Shown piece by piece: positions 32,861-40,951 of a stretch of 64,000 nt of DNA (position 1 is the first letter of the stretch; every line of letters starts with the position of its first letter). The position numbers were made by a program, and so were the translations under genes. The stretch spans positions 1 to 64,000 of the forward strand of contig JAWUXZ010000052.1 of NCBI GenBank assembly GCA_034111085.1, written 5' to 3'. The DNA is from Dinoroseobacter sp034111085. GTDB taxonomy: Bacteria; Pseudomonadota; Alphaproteobacteria; Rhodobacterales; Rhodobacteraceae. Under the pieces are notes generated by a model, which made no database searches, was not told the origin of the DNA, and saw only the letters and a program-made list of their open reading frames with translations.

Positions 32861-33232
32861 GTGGACATGATCCCATATATGACAAAACACCGGGGCTTTC
32901 CGGGTCGTCTTGCCGGCACCGATTACCAATTTACCCTGCGCCGCGCGAACCCTAAGGGGGCAACGGCCTTGAGCACGCGTAAGCGTCACCCAGACCGCAA
33001 ACCGGCGGACCGTCGCGCCGACGAGGGCTTTCTGGAGGCGCTTTTACACCAGTTTGGCGAGGAGCCGTTCGAGCGCGGTAACCTCGATGCGGGCCGCCTG
33101 TCATGGCTTTTGGGGACGGAAGTGCTGCCCGCTGAGGACCCGTTTGATCTGGAGAACTATGAAGCGCTTCTGCGCATCGATTTCAAAGCCGCCCGGATCA
33201 ACTACCCGCAGCTTTTTGCGGATGGGAGATAG
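32861..33232 (+). CDS. Hypothetical protein of the pcc locus, start uncertain
   Basis: The longest frame starts at GTG 32861 (GGGGG upstream) and gives 123 residues. An in-frame TTG at 32969, behind AAGGGGG, would give 87 residues beginning STRKRHPDRKPADRR. The C-terminal part (EALLHQFGEEPFERGNLDAG, ENYEALLRIDFKAARINYPQ) is the segment most likely to be conserved; the arginine-rich N-terminus may be an artefact. No family recognised; predicted cytoplasmic. It precedes the glycine-zipper lipoprotein and pccA. Confidence 0.55.
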   Translation: MDMIPYMTKHRGFPGRLAGTDYQFTLRRANPKGATALSTRKRHPDRKPADRRADEGFLEALLHQFGEEPFERGNLDAGRLSWLLGTEVLPAEDPFDLENYEALLRIDFKAARINYPQLFADGR

Positions 33233-33563
33233 GCATGATTTTGCCGGATGTCCCTCAGATTTGGCAGGAATTGGCCCAAAGCGGGCAGGCCGGCACGCAG
33301 TGCTTTGCAAAGCCCCATGCCATCCCCAAGTTACCCATATCAGCGGGGCGTTTGCGAAGGTCTTTGTTTGATGAACGGGGCCACATCCGTTCCTTGGGAT
33401 CTAGTTGCTTGTCTCCATCGCGGCGCATTGGGTCCCGTATGTCTTTGCGTGATCGCCATCGGCAGTCGCCCGCCAATGTGATGACGCGGGCGGAGATTTG
33501 CCTTGATCCGAGCGCGCCGACATGGGCACGGTCTGCCCAGAGCAGTTCATCGGGAGAGCAAAC
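33233..33563. other. 331-bp gap with one TTTGCAAA box
   Basis: No credible gene in this stretch; the longest plus-strand frame shows no motif and no ribosome site. A single TTTGCAAA occurs at 33304-33311, matching the PccR half-site seen before pccR and pccB. It may be a promoter for the lipoprotein gene and pccA, but a paired box is not visible. Confidence 0.4.
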
Positions 33564-33770
33564 ATGCCATCGATCAAAATTCTTATCGCCGCCAGTAGTC
33601 TGGTCATCCTTGCCGGGTGCCAGATGTCAGCAGACGGCGAGCGCGCCGCAATCGGAGCGGGCGTTGGTGTCGTGGGTGCAGCAGTACTTAACGGCAACCT
33701 TCTTACCGGCGCGGCACTTGGTGCTGCGGCGGGTGCATTGTGCGACGACGCAGGCGTTTGTCGCCCGTAG
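33564..33770 (+). CDS. Glycine-zipper lipoprotein (68 aa)
   Basis: ATG 33564 follows a GGGAGAG ribosome site. The N-terminus MPSIKILIAASSLVILAGCQ has a lipobox (LAGC, Cys19). The mature part contains a glycine zipper (IGAGVGVVGAAVLNGNLLTGAALGAAAGALC) of the YMGG/SmpA-like kind, which usually inserts into membranes. It ends with CDDAGVCRP, a possible disulphide. It lies between the hypothetical gene and pccA. Confidence 0.75.
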   Translation: MPSIKILIAASSLVILAGCQMSADGERAAIGAGVGVVGAAVLNGNLLTGAALGAAAGALCDDAGVCRP

Positions 33771-33799
33771 CACCACTGGCCTAGCCAAACCTAAATCTC

Positions 33800-33831
33800 A
33801 GCATCGCACGGGGCCTTCCTCGCGCGATGCT
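33800..33831 (+). terminator. Hairpin terminator before pccA
   Basis: AGCATCGC (33800-33807) pairs with GCGATGCT (33824-33831) followed by TTGTCGTG. It lies about 30 bp after the glycine-zipper lipoprotein stop and about 73 bp before pccA, so it separates the two transcripts or attenuates read-through. Confidence 0.6.
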
Positions 33832-33904
33832 TTGTCGTGTCTGCCTGCCAGCGATCTGCGCTGCGCCGGGCATGTCTGCTCACTATCCCAAAGGACCGCC
33901 GCCC

Positions 33905-35905
33905 ATGTTTGAGAAAATCCTGATTGCCAACCGGGGCGAGATTGCCTGCCGCGTTATCAAGACTGCCCGTAAGATGGGGATCAAAACTGTCGCGGTCTAT
34001 TCGGATGCGGACAAAAACGCCTTGCACGTGCAGATGGCCGACGAGGCGGTGCATATCGGCCCGCCCCCGGCCAATCAGTCGTATATCATTATCGACAAGA
34101 TCATGGATGCGATCAAGCAAACCGGCGCACAGGCCGTGCATCCGGGCTACGGCTTTCTGTCCGAAAACCCCAAATTTGCAGAAGCCCTAGAGGCAGCTGG
34201 CGTTGCCTTCATCGGACCACCCGTGGGCGCGATCAAGGCGATGGGCGACAAGATCACCTCGAAGAAGCTGGCGGCTGAGGCAGGTGTCACGACCGTGCCG
34301 GGCTATATGGGCCTGATCGAGGATGCTGATGACGCGGTGAAGATCTCCAACCAGGTTGGCTATCCGGTGATGATCAAGGCCAGCGCCGGCGGTGGCGGCA
34401 AGGGCATGCGTGTTGCCTGGAACGATGCCGAGGCGCGCGAGGGTTTTCAGTCGTCCAAGAACGAGGCTGCCAGCAGCTTTGGCGACGATCGGATTTTCAT
34501 CGAGAAATTCGTCACCCAACCACGCCATATCGAGATTCAGGTGTTGGCCGACAGTCACGGCAACACGATCTATCTCAACGAGCGTGAATGCTCTATTCAG
34601 CGCCGGAACCAGAAGGTGATTGAAGAAGCGCCTTCGCCTTTCCTCGACGCAGAAACCCGCAAAGCCATGGGCGAGCAGTCTTGCGCGCTCGCCGCAGCGG
34701 TGGATTATTCCAGTGCGGGCACGGTTGAGTTTATCGTCGACGGCGACAAGAACTTCTACTTCCTAGAGATGAACACGCGCTTGCAGGTCGAACACCCTGT
34801 GACCGAACTGATCACTGGCATCGATCTGGTCGAGCAGATGATCCGCGTGGCCTACGGCGAGACGCTGTCGATCAAGCAAGAAGATGTGCCGATCAATGGC
34901 TGGGCGATGGAAAGCCGTATCTATGCGGAGGATCCTTATCGCAACTTCCTCCCGTCCATTGGCCGTCTGGTGAAGTACCGCCCCCCTGCCGAGGAGGCGA
35001 GTGCGACGCATGCTGTGCGCAATGACACTGGCGTCTACGAGGGCGGCGAAATTTCAATGTATTACGACCCGATGATTGCCAAGCTGTGCACTTGGGCCCC
35101 CTCGCGCGTCGAGGCGATTGAAGAGATGCGACATGCGCTTGATGCGTTTGAGGTTGAAGGCATCGGCCACAACCTGCCGTTTCTGAGCGCTGTGATGGAC
35201 CATGACCGCTTTATCTCGGGCAATATTACCACCGCGTTTATCGAAGAAGAATACCCCGAAGGGTTCGAGGGGGCGGTTTTGGACGACGGCGATCTGCGCA
35301 GGCTTGCGGCAAGTGCTGCGGCGATGTTCCGGGTTGCTGAAATTCGTCGCGCTCGCATTTCCGGCACCATGGGCAACCACGAGCGAATTGTGGGCACCGA
35401 TTGGATCGTCGGGCTGCAAGGCGAAAACTACGGGGTCGGTATCGCGGCCGATGCGGCGGGCTCGACAGTGACGTTTGAGGATGGCACCAGCCACCGGGTC
35501 GTCAGCGACTGGACGCCGGGCGACAGCCTCGCGCGGTTCACGATTGATGGGGCTGGCTTTATCTTCAAGGTCGAGAAGATCACCGCCGGGTTCCGGCTGC
35601 GCACACGCGGGGCCGATCTGGCCGTAACCGTGCGCACGCCGCGTCAGGCCGAATTGGCCGCGTTGATGCCCGAGAAGCTGCCACCAGATACGTCCAAGCT
35701 GCTGCTTTGCCCGATGCCGGGTCTGCTGGTGAAAATCGATGTCGCCGAGGGAGAAGAGGTCCAAGAGGGCCAAGCGCTGTGCACCATCGAGGCGATGAAG
35801 ATGGAGAACATCCTACGCGCCGAGCGCAAAGGCACGGTTGCCAAGATCAACGCCGGGGCCGGCGACAGCTTGGCCGTGGATGAAGTGATTATGGAGTTTG
35901 AATAG
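33905..35905 (+). CDS. pccA: Propionyl-CoA carboxylase, biotin carboxylase/carrier (alpha) subunit
   Basis: The start is ATG 33905 (MFEKILIANRGEIACRVIKTARKMG). The 666-residue subunit has three parts: biotin carboxylase with ATP grasp (about 1-450, KASAGGGGKGMRVA, NTRLQVEHPVTE), a BT linker domain (about 465-595), and the biotinyl carrier with EAMKM, the biotin-accepting lysine being K632. It carboxylates biotin with ATP and bicarbonate for PccB. pccB is 2.7 kb upstream, separated by six small genes. Confidence 0.95.
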   Translation: MFEKILIANRGEIACRVIKTARKMGIKTVAVYSDADKNALHVQMADEAVHIGPPPANQSYIIIDKIMDAIKQTGAQAVHPGYGFLSENPKFAEALEAAGVAFIGPPVGAIKAMGDKITSKKLAAEAGVTTVPGYMGLIEDADDAVKISNQVGYPVMIKASAGGGGKGMRVAWNDAEAREGFQSSKNEAASSFGDDRIFIEKFVTQPRHIEIQVLADSHGNTIYLNERECSIQRRNQKVIEEAPSPFLDAETRKAMGEQSCALAAAVDYSSAGTVEFIVDGDKNFYFLEMNTRLQVEHPVTELITGIDLVEQMIRVAYGETLSIKQEDVPINGWAMESRIYAEDPYRNFLPSIGRLVKYRPPAEEASATHAVRNDTGVYEGGEISMYYDPMIAKLCTWAPSRVEAIEEMRHALDAFEVEGIGHNLPFLSAVMDHDRFISGNITTAFIEEEYPEGFEGAVLDDGDLRRLAASAAAMFRVAEIRRARISGTMGNHERIVGTDWIVGLQGENYGVGIAADAAGSTVTFEDGTSHRVVSDWTPGDSLARFTIDGAGFIFKVEKITAGFRLRTRGADLAVTVRTPRQAELAALMPEKLPPDTSKLLLCPMPGLLVKIDVAEGEEVQEGQALCTIEAMKMENILRAERKGTVAKINAGAGDSLAVDEVIMEFE

Positions 35906-35961
35906 GGACTGAGGGGGCGCGAACCAATGGAGCGTTGCGTGGAATATCTAGGACGGGGTGG

Positions 35962-36408
35962 TTATCCCCCCGCCCGGATCTCCTGCTGCCTGAGGGGCAT
36001 TTTGTCGATGGTCCGGGAAATCTCGCGCACATCCCATGGGCGGGGTTTGCGCAGCTCTACCTCGCCGTCTTTGCCCATGATCACCAGCATAAAGCCGCGC
36101 GGGCGTAACTGGTCACGCAGGGGCGTGCGTATTGTGCTGTCTGCATCCACAATCACGACCACGTCGCGCTCAAGCAGTGGGCCGGGGCGGGCGGCGAGCA
36201 GTTCTAGCTGCTCGGCCAATCGCGGGTCCGCAGGGGAGTCTGCGAACACGATCAATGGCCGTTCGAGCCAAAGAAAATCGTTCAAATCAACGGTATCTGC
36301 GGCCAGAACCTGCAAGATAGGTGCGGGTTCGGCTTCTGTATCTTGTGCCATAACGGGCGCGCTGAGCGCAAAAAATGCTGCGATAACAAATGGTAATGCT
36401 TTGGTCAT
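35962..36408 (-). CDS. Secreted DUF4174 protein
   Basis: The start is ATG 36406-36408 with GGAGG upstream. The 148-residue product has a signal peptide (MTKALPFVIAAFFALSAPVMAQ). The rest is a DUF4174 thioredoxin-like fold: LNDFLWLERPLIVFADSPAD, RDVVVIVDADS and GFMLVIMGKDGEVELRKPRPW with SRTIDKMPLRQQEIR. No CXXC motif is present, so a redox role is unlikely. It is convergent with pccA and divergent from the sulfotransferase-like gene. Confidence 0.85.
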   Translation of the reverse strand: MTKALPFVIAAFFALSAPVMAQDTEAEPAPILQVLAADTVDLNDFLWLERPLIVFADSPADPRLAEQLELLAARPGPLLERDVVVIVDADSTIRTPLRDQLRPRGFMLVIMGKDGEVELRKPRPWDVREISRTIDKMPLRQQEIRAGG

Positions 36409-36577
36409 GAAGCCTCCGGTCCAAACGGATATAGGCGTGCGACCACGTAAAGCGAAGCCCTTGACCATGTTTTTTAACTCCGCTTCCCCGAAACCCCAAT
36501 TTAAGGGATCGCCGCCATGCTGAGCCTGAGCCCAAGAATGGACCGCATGGTGCGGTTTCCGGGCGAGGGGGTGTGGT

Positions 36578-37516
36578 TTGGACGTAATTCTCCATATCGG
36601 AGCGCACCGCACGGGAACCACCACGTTCCAGCGGTTCATGCAGGCCAATCGGGCGCATTTGCGCGATCAGGGAATTGGGTATTGGGGCCCCGGCAAGACG
36701 CGTGCGGGTCTGTTTCGGGGGCTGATGCGCGTGCCGCACCGGATTACGCCCGAGGACGAGCATCTGGCGGCGCGCACGCGGGGTCGGATCGCGTTGCTAG
36801 CCAGCGAACTGAAGGCCGAGGGCACCCATACGCTGATCGTGTCGGAGGAAAACATGCTTGGCGGGGTGCGGCCCAATGTGGAGGCTGCGCGCTTGTATTC
36901 GGACGCAGGCGAGCGGTTGGCGCGGATTGCGACTGCCTTCTCGCCGCATCCGGCCCGTGTCGGCCTCGCCATTCGCAGCTACGACCGTCACTGGGCATCG
37001 CAACTTGCCCACAGCGTCAAACGCGGGCAAGGCCTGCCGGACGCGAGCGCGCTGGAGGCGATAGCGACCCAACCTGTGCGCTGGACAAGGATTATTCGCC
37101 AGATTGCTGTGGTCTTTCCGCAGGCCGAAGTGGTGGTCTGGCCGTTCGAGGCCTTGATTGGTCTGCCGGAATTGCAACTGGGCGCGTTGTTTGGACAAGC
37201 CATACAAGGCCCATTTCAGGCGCGCCGCGAATGGCACAATTCCAGCCTCTCGGTTCAGGACTTGCGCAAAGTCATACACGACGAAGGTGTGCCCGACGCG
37301 GCCCTTGCCCGCATGGGCAACGGGGTGGGGCGGTGGCATCCTTTTACCAACGCACAAACCGCACTGATGCGCGCGGCCTATGCCCAAGATCTGGCATGGC
37401 TGCGCGGCGGAGCGGACGGTTTGGCAACATATATCGACAGCCCGGAGGCGATCGCGGGTGCGACTGGACCAAGAAGAGGACAACACGATGACGAAAGGCA
37501 AACACGCATGGGCTGA
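36578..37516 (+). CDS. Sulfotransferase-like protein overlapping the mutase gene
   Basis: A TTG start at 36578 follows GAGGGG and gives 312 residues. HIGAHRTGTTTFQRFMQAN at residues 5-23 matches the PAPS 5'-phosphosulfate loop of sulfotransferases (H-x-G-x-x-x-T-G-T/S-x-x). The central EENMLGGVRPN and RSYDRHWASQLAHSV segments would belong to the 3'-phosphate site and helical core. The last 29 bp overlap the start of the mutase gene in another frame, so the two are cotranscribed. The acceptor is unknown. Confidence 0.7.
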   Translation: MDVILHIGAHRTGTTTFQRFMQANRAHLRDQGIGYWGPGKTRAGLFRGLMRVPHRITPEDEHLAARTRGRIALLASELKAEGTHTLIVSEENMLGGVRPNVEAARLYSDAGERLARIATAFSPHPARVGLAIRSYDRHWASQLAHSVKRGQGLPDASALEAIATQPVRWTRIIRQIAVVFPQAEVVVWPFEALIGLPELQLGALFGQAIQGPFQARREWHNSSLSVQDLRKVIHDEGVPDAALARMGNGVGRWHPFTNAQTALMRAAYAQDLAWLRGGADGLATYIDSPEAIAGATGPRRGQHDDERQTRMG

Positions 37517-39617
37517 GCTTGCCGCCAAAGAGCTGCGCGGGCGGCCTTTGGAGGATCTGACTTGGAAGACGCTCGAAGGGATCGAAGTCCAGCCGCTCTA
37601 TACCGCGCAGGATGTTGTAGGCTTGCCCGCGCTTGAGGAAGCTCCAGGGTTTGAGCCCTATACCCGCGGCGTCAAAGCCACGATGTATGCGGGCCGGCCG
37701 TGGACGATCCGTCAATATGCGGGCTTTTCCACCGCTGAAGCGTCAAATGCGTTTTACCGCAAAGCGCTGGCGGCGGGCCAGCAGGGCGTGTCGGTGGCTT
37801 TCGATCTGGCCACGCACCGGGGCTATGACAGTGATCATGCGCGCGTGGAGGGCGATGTCGGCAAGGCTGGTGTCGCGATTGACAGTGTTGAGGATATGAA
37901 AGTCCTCTTTAACGGTATTCCTTTGGAAACAGTCAGCGTTTCCATGACGATGAACGGCGCGGTAATTCCCATCCTTGCCAGTTTTATCGTGACGGGCGAG
38001 GAGCAAGGCGTGGACCGTGCGGCGTTGTCGGGCACCATTCAGAACGACATTTTGAAGGAGTTTATGGTCCGAAACACCTATATCTATCCGCCGGAACCTT
38101 CGATGCGGATCATTGCCGATATTATTGAATATACCTCCGCCGAGATGCCGCGCTTCAATTCGATCTCAATCTCTGGCTACCACATGCAAGAAGCGGGCGC
38201 GAACCTCGTCCAAGAACTGGCCTTCACACTGGCTGACGGGCGCGAATATGTCCGCGCCGCCATCGAACGCGGTATGGATGTGGACGCTTTTGCAGGGCGG
38301 CTGTCGTTCTTTTTTGCCATTGGCACCAATTTCTTCATGGAAATCGCCAAGCTGCGCGCCGCGCGTCAGTTGTGGTTTCGCATCATGACGGAGTTTGAGC
38401 CGAAGAACCCCAAATCCAGCATGTTGCGCACCCATTGCCAAACCTCGGGCGTCTCGCTGGCCGAGCAGGACCCCTATAACAACGTGGTACGCACCGCCTA
38501 TGAAGCGATGAGCGCGGTTCTGGGCGGCACGCAATCGCTGCACACCAACGCGCTGGATGAAGCCATCGCGCTGCCGACTGAATTTGCGGCCCGCATCGCC
38601 CGCAACACTCAGTTGATATTGCAGGAAGAAACCGGGGTTACGAAGGTCATCGATCCGCTTGCGGGGTCCTACTATGTCGAAAAACTGACTGCGGATTTGG
38701 CAGAAGCGGCCTGGACCTTGATCGAGGAGGTCGAGGAAATGGGCGGCATGACCAAGGCCGTTGCCTCGGGCATGCCAAAGCTGCGGATTGAGGAATCTGC
38801 CGCGCGCCGCCAAGCCATGATCGACAGAGGCGAGGAAGTGATCGTCGGCGTCAATAAGTACAGGTTGGATAAGCAAGATGACATCGACATCCTCGAAATC
38901 GACGATGTGCAGGTGCGCGCGAGCCAGATTAAACGCTTGGAACAGGTGCGCGGCGACCGGGATTCCGATGCTTGCGATGCCGCCCTTGCGGCGATGACGC
39001 TTTGCGCGAAGGAGGGTGGAAATCTACTGGCCGCAGCGATTGATGCGACCCGCGCACGTGCCACTGTCGGAGAGATCAGTATGGCGATGGAAAATGTGTT
39101 CGGACGCCACAGGGCAGAAGTGAAGACACTCTCAGGGGTCTATGGTGCAGCCTATGAGGGTGATGCCGGCTTCGCGGAAATCCAGCGCGATGTGGAAAAA
39201 TTCGCCGATGAGGAAGGCCGCCGCCCGCGTATGTTGGTGGTGAAGATGGGCCAGGACGGTCATGATCGCGGCGCAAAAGTGATCGCCACCGCCTTTGCCG
39301 ATATCGGCTTTGACGTGGATGTGGGCCCTCTGTTTCAAACCCCGGAGGAAGCTGCGCAGGACGCGATCGACAACGATGTGCATGTGATCGGGATCTCCAG
39401 CCAAGCGGCAGGACATAAGACACTTGCGCCCAAGCTGATCAAAGCGCTGGAGGCGGCGGGTGCGGGAGAAATCCTCGTGATCTGTGGAGGTGTGATCCCG
39501 CATCAGGATTACGAGTTCCTGAAAAAAGCGGGTGTCAAAGCGATCTTCGGGCCGGGCACTAACATCCCCTCGGCGGCGCGCGATATCCTTGATCTGATCC
39601 GGGCCACACGCGTCTAG
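37488..39617 (+). CDS. scpA: Methylmalonyl-CoA mutase
   Basis: The start is ATG 37488 (MTKGKHAWAELAAKEL) with AGAGGA upstream; the longer frame to 37380 lies inside the sulfotransferase-like gene. The 709-residue single-chain enzyme has the catalytic TIM barrel (about 1-560, PWTIRQYAGFSTAEASNAFY, SGYHMQEAGAN) and the C-terminal B12 domain with QDGHDRGAKV, the DxHxxG motif whose H592 binds cobalt. It isomerises methylmalonyl-CoA to succinyl-CoA, the final step after PccAB. An epimerase gene is not in the window. Confidence 0.95.
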   Translation: MTKGKHAWAELAAKELRGRPLEDLTWKTLEGIEVQPLYTAQDVVGLPALEEAPGFEPYTRGVKATMYAGRPWTIRQYAGFSTAEASNAFYRKALAAGQQGVSVAFDLATHRGYDSDHARVEGDVGKAGVAIDSVEDMKVLFNGIPLETVSVSMTMNGAVIPILASFIVTGEEQGVDRAALSGTIQNDILKEFMVRNTYIYPPEPSMRIIADIIEYTSAEMPRFNSISISGYHMQEAGANLVQELAFTLADGREYVRAAIERGMDVDAFAGRLSFFFAIGTNFFMEIAKLRAARQLWFRIMTEFEPKNPKSSMLRTHCQTSGVSLAEQDPYNNVVRTAYEAMSAVLGGTQSLHTNALDEAIALPTEFAARIARNTQLILQEETGVTKVIDPLAGSYYVEKLTADLAEAAWTLIEEVEEMGGMTKAVASGMPKLRIEESAARRQAMIDRGEEVIVGVNKYRLDKQDDIDILEIDDVQVRASQIKRLEQVRGDRDSDACDAALAAMTLCAKEGGNLLAAAIDATRARATVGEISMAMENVFGRHRAEVKTLSGVYGAAYEGDAGFAEIQRDVEKFADEEGRRPRMLVVKMGQDGHDRGAKVIATAFADIGFDVDVGPLFQTPEEAAQDAIDNDVHVIGISSQAAGHKTLAPKLIKALEAAGAGEILVICGGVIPHQDYEFLKKAGVKAIFGPGTNIPSAARDILDLIRATRV

Positions 39618-40897
39618 CCAAGGCGCAAAACTGGCCCGCGCCGTCCGACCTCCTGTTTCTGGGTCTCGCGCTCTGCGTGCCGGATCATCGCGCTGAGCGC
39701 TTGGGAATGATGCACCATCTCTTCGGCGCAGGCTTCAACATCGGTTTGAAACCGGTCGAGCTTGTCGATGATTGACCCAAAAGTTGCCTCATCGCCACCT
39801 TGGCGGGCGGCCTCAGCTTTGCACATCATTCGTGTGGAATTGAGGCCGGCACAACTGCGCCGGATCTCGGTCACCATCCGGTCGAGCGCGATGCCATTGC
39901 CGCTGATTGAGTTGAGCGTGTCGAATGCGAGCCCCGCACGGTGATTGGCCTCGGTGCGCAGGATGCTCATCTCGTGGGCTTTATCGATGGTGGCGACTGG
40001 CACAACCTCATCTCGAAATTGGGTGACCGCCATCTGTTGAACTCGTGCGATACTCAGGGTCAAAGCACTTTCGCGCGCCGTGCTTGTCATGTGCGCCAAG
40101 GGGCCGGTGCCCGTGGCCATGAAATCGCTAAGCCACGATTGCGCCTCGTCCAGCACTGTCGTGTAGTTCTGCGCCATCAAATCAATTGGTCCGCCGCCAT
40201 GCTCTAGTTTGGCAGCGATCAGGCGCATATTGGTTGGCGTGTAGCGCAAATCATCCCACAGTCTCTGCATCCGCCGCCCGGCATTCCAGAGCTGAGGCAT
40301 ATGCTTCACCCCCTCGGCCACGATATATAGGGTACGTTCAGAGCCTTGGTGCAGGGCCAAAACCTCGGCCAAGATGGCCTCTGACGCGAAATGCTGATAG
40401 TCAAAATACCCACGCGCTTGGAGATGTTTGGTCAGTAGGGCGGCGCTTTCAGGTGGGGGCAGGGACTGTTCGTGCTCGGCCGTGCGGACCTTTGCGTAGA
40501 TGTCGGAAATCGCGTCCAGTCGGTCCGTCGTTGGCTTCAAACGCACCGAAATATAGCCGTCCTCAACTGGCGTGAAACAGGCGAACACCCAGTAATGCAG
40601 GCCGTCGCGTGCGCGGTTCAGCACGTATGCGCAAGCGGGCTGTCCGGCTTGGATCGTCTGCCAGACCAACCAGAATACCGCGCGCGGCATGTCTGGATGT
40701 CGGATCAGTTTATGCGGCGCGCCAAGAAGGTCGAGCCAATCGAAATCGGCAATGCGCTGGAACACCGGATTGGCCGCGAGAATGATGCCGCGGGCGTCGG
40801 TACGCGAAAAGAACAACTCGTCCGCTGCGAACGGGGCTGCGCCCGTTTTGGGGCGGGGCGTGCGCGCAGAACGCGATATTTCGATGGGCTCGGTCAT
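39614..40897 (-). CDS. PAS domain sensor protein without recognisable output domain
   Basis: A 427-residue protein. Residues about 25-130 are a PAS domain of the Aer type: FFSRTDARGIILAANPVFQR, GAPHKLIRHPDMPRAVFWLV and HYWVFACFTPVEDGYISVRL. The remaining 300 residues are mainly helical and contain QGSERTLYIVAEGVKH. There is no HAMP, MCP signalling hairpin, kinase or GGDEF domain. Its stop overlaps the end of the mutase gene by 4 bp, convergently. It may be a cytoplasmic redox/oxygen sensor with a protein-interaction output. Confidence 0.75.
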   Translation of the reverse strand: MTEPIEISRSARTPRPKTGAAPFAADELFFSRTDARGIILAANPVFQRIADFDWLDLLGAPHKLIRHPDMPRAVFWLVWQTIQAGQPACAYVLNRARDGLHYWVFACFTPVEDGYISVRLKPTTDRLDAISDIYAKVRTAEHEQSLPPPESAALLTKHLQARGYFDYQHFASEAILAEVLALHQGSERTLYIVAEGVKHMPQLWNAGRRMQRLWDDLRYTPTNMRLIAAKLEHGGGPIDLMAQNYTTVLDEAQSWLSDFMATGTGPLAHMTSTARESALTLSIARVQQMAVTQFRDEVVPVATIDKAHEMSILRTEANHRAGLAFDTLNSISGNGIALDRMVTEIRRSCAGLNSTRMMCKAEAARQGGDEATFGSIIDKLDRFQTDVEACAEEMVHHSQALSAMIRHAERETQKQEVGRRGPVLRLG

Positions 40898-40951
40898 GGC
40901 AGGTCCAAGCTAGGACGCAGATGCTAAGACATCATGAACGCGCAGGCTGAG

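Noticed and set aside
33235..33912. A 225-codon plus-strand frame covering the gap and the glycine-zipper gene
   Set aside because: It runs in a different frame through the lipoprotein gene and pccA start, and its composition (Ser/Arg/Cys-rich) is that of non-coding GC-rich DNA.
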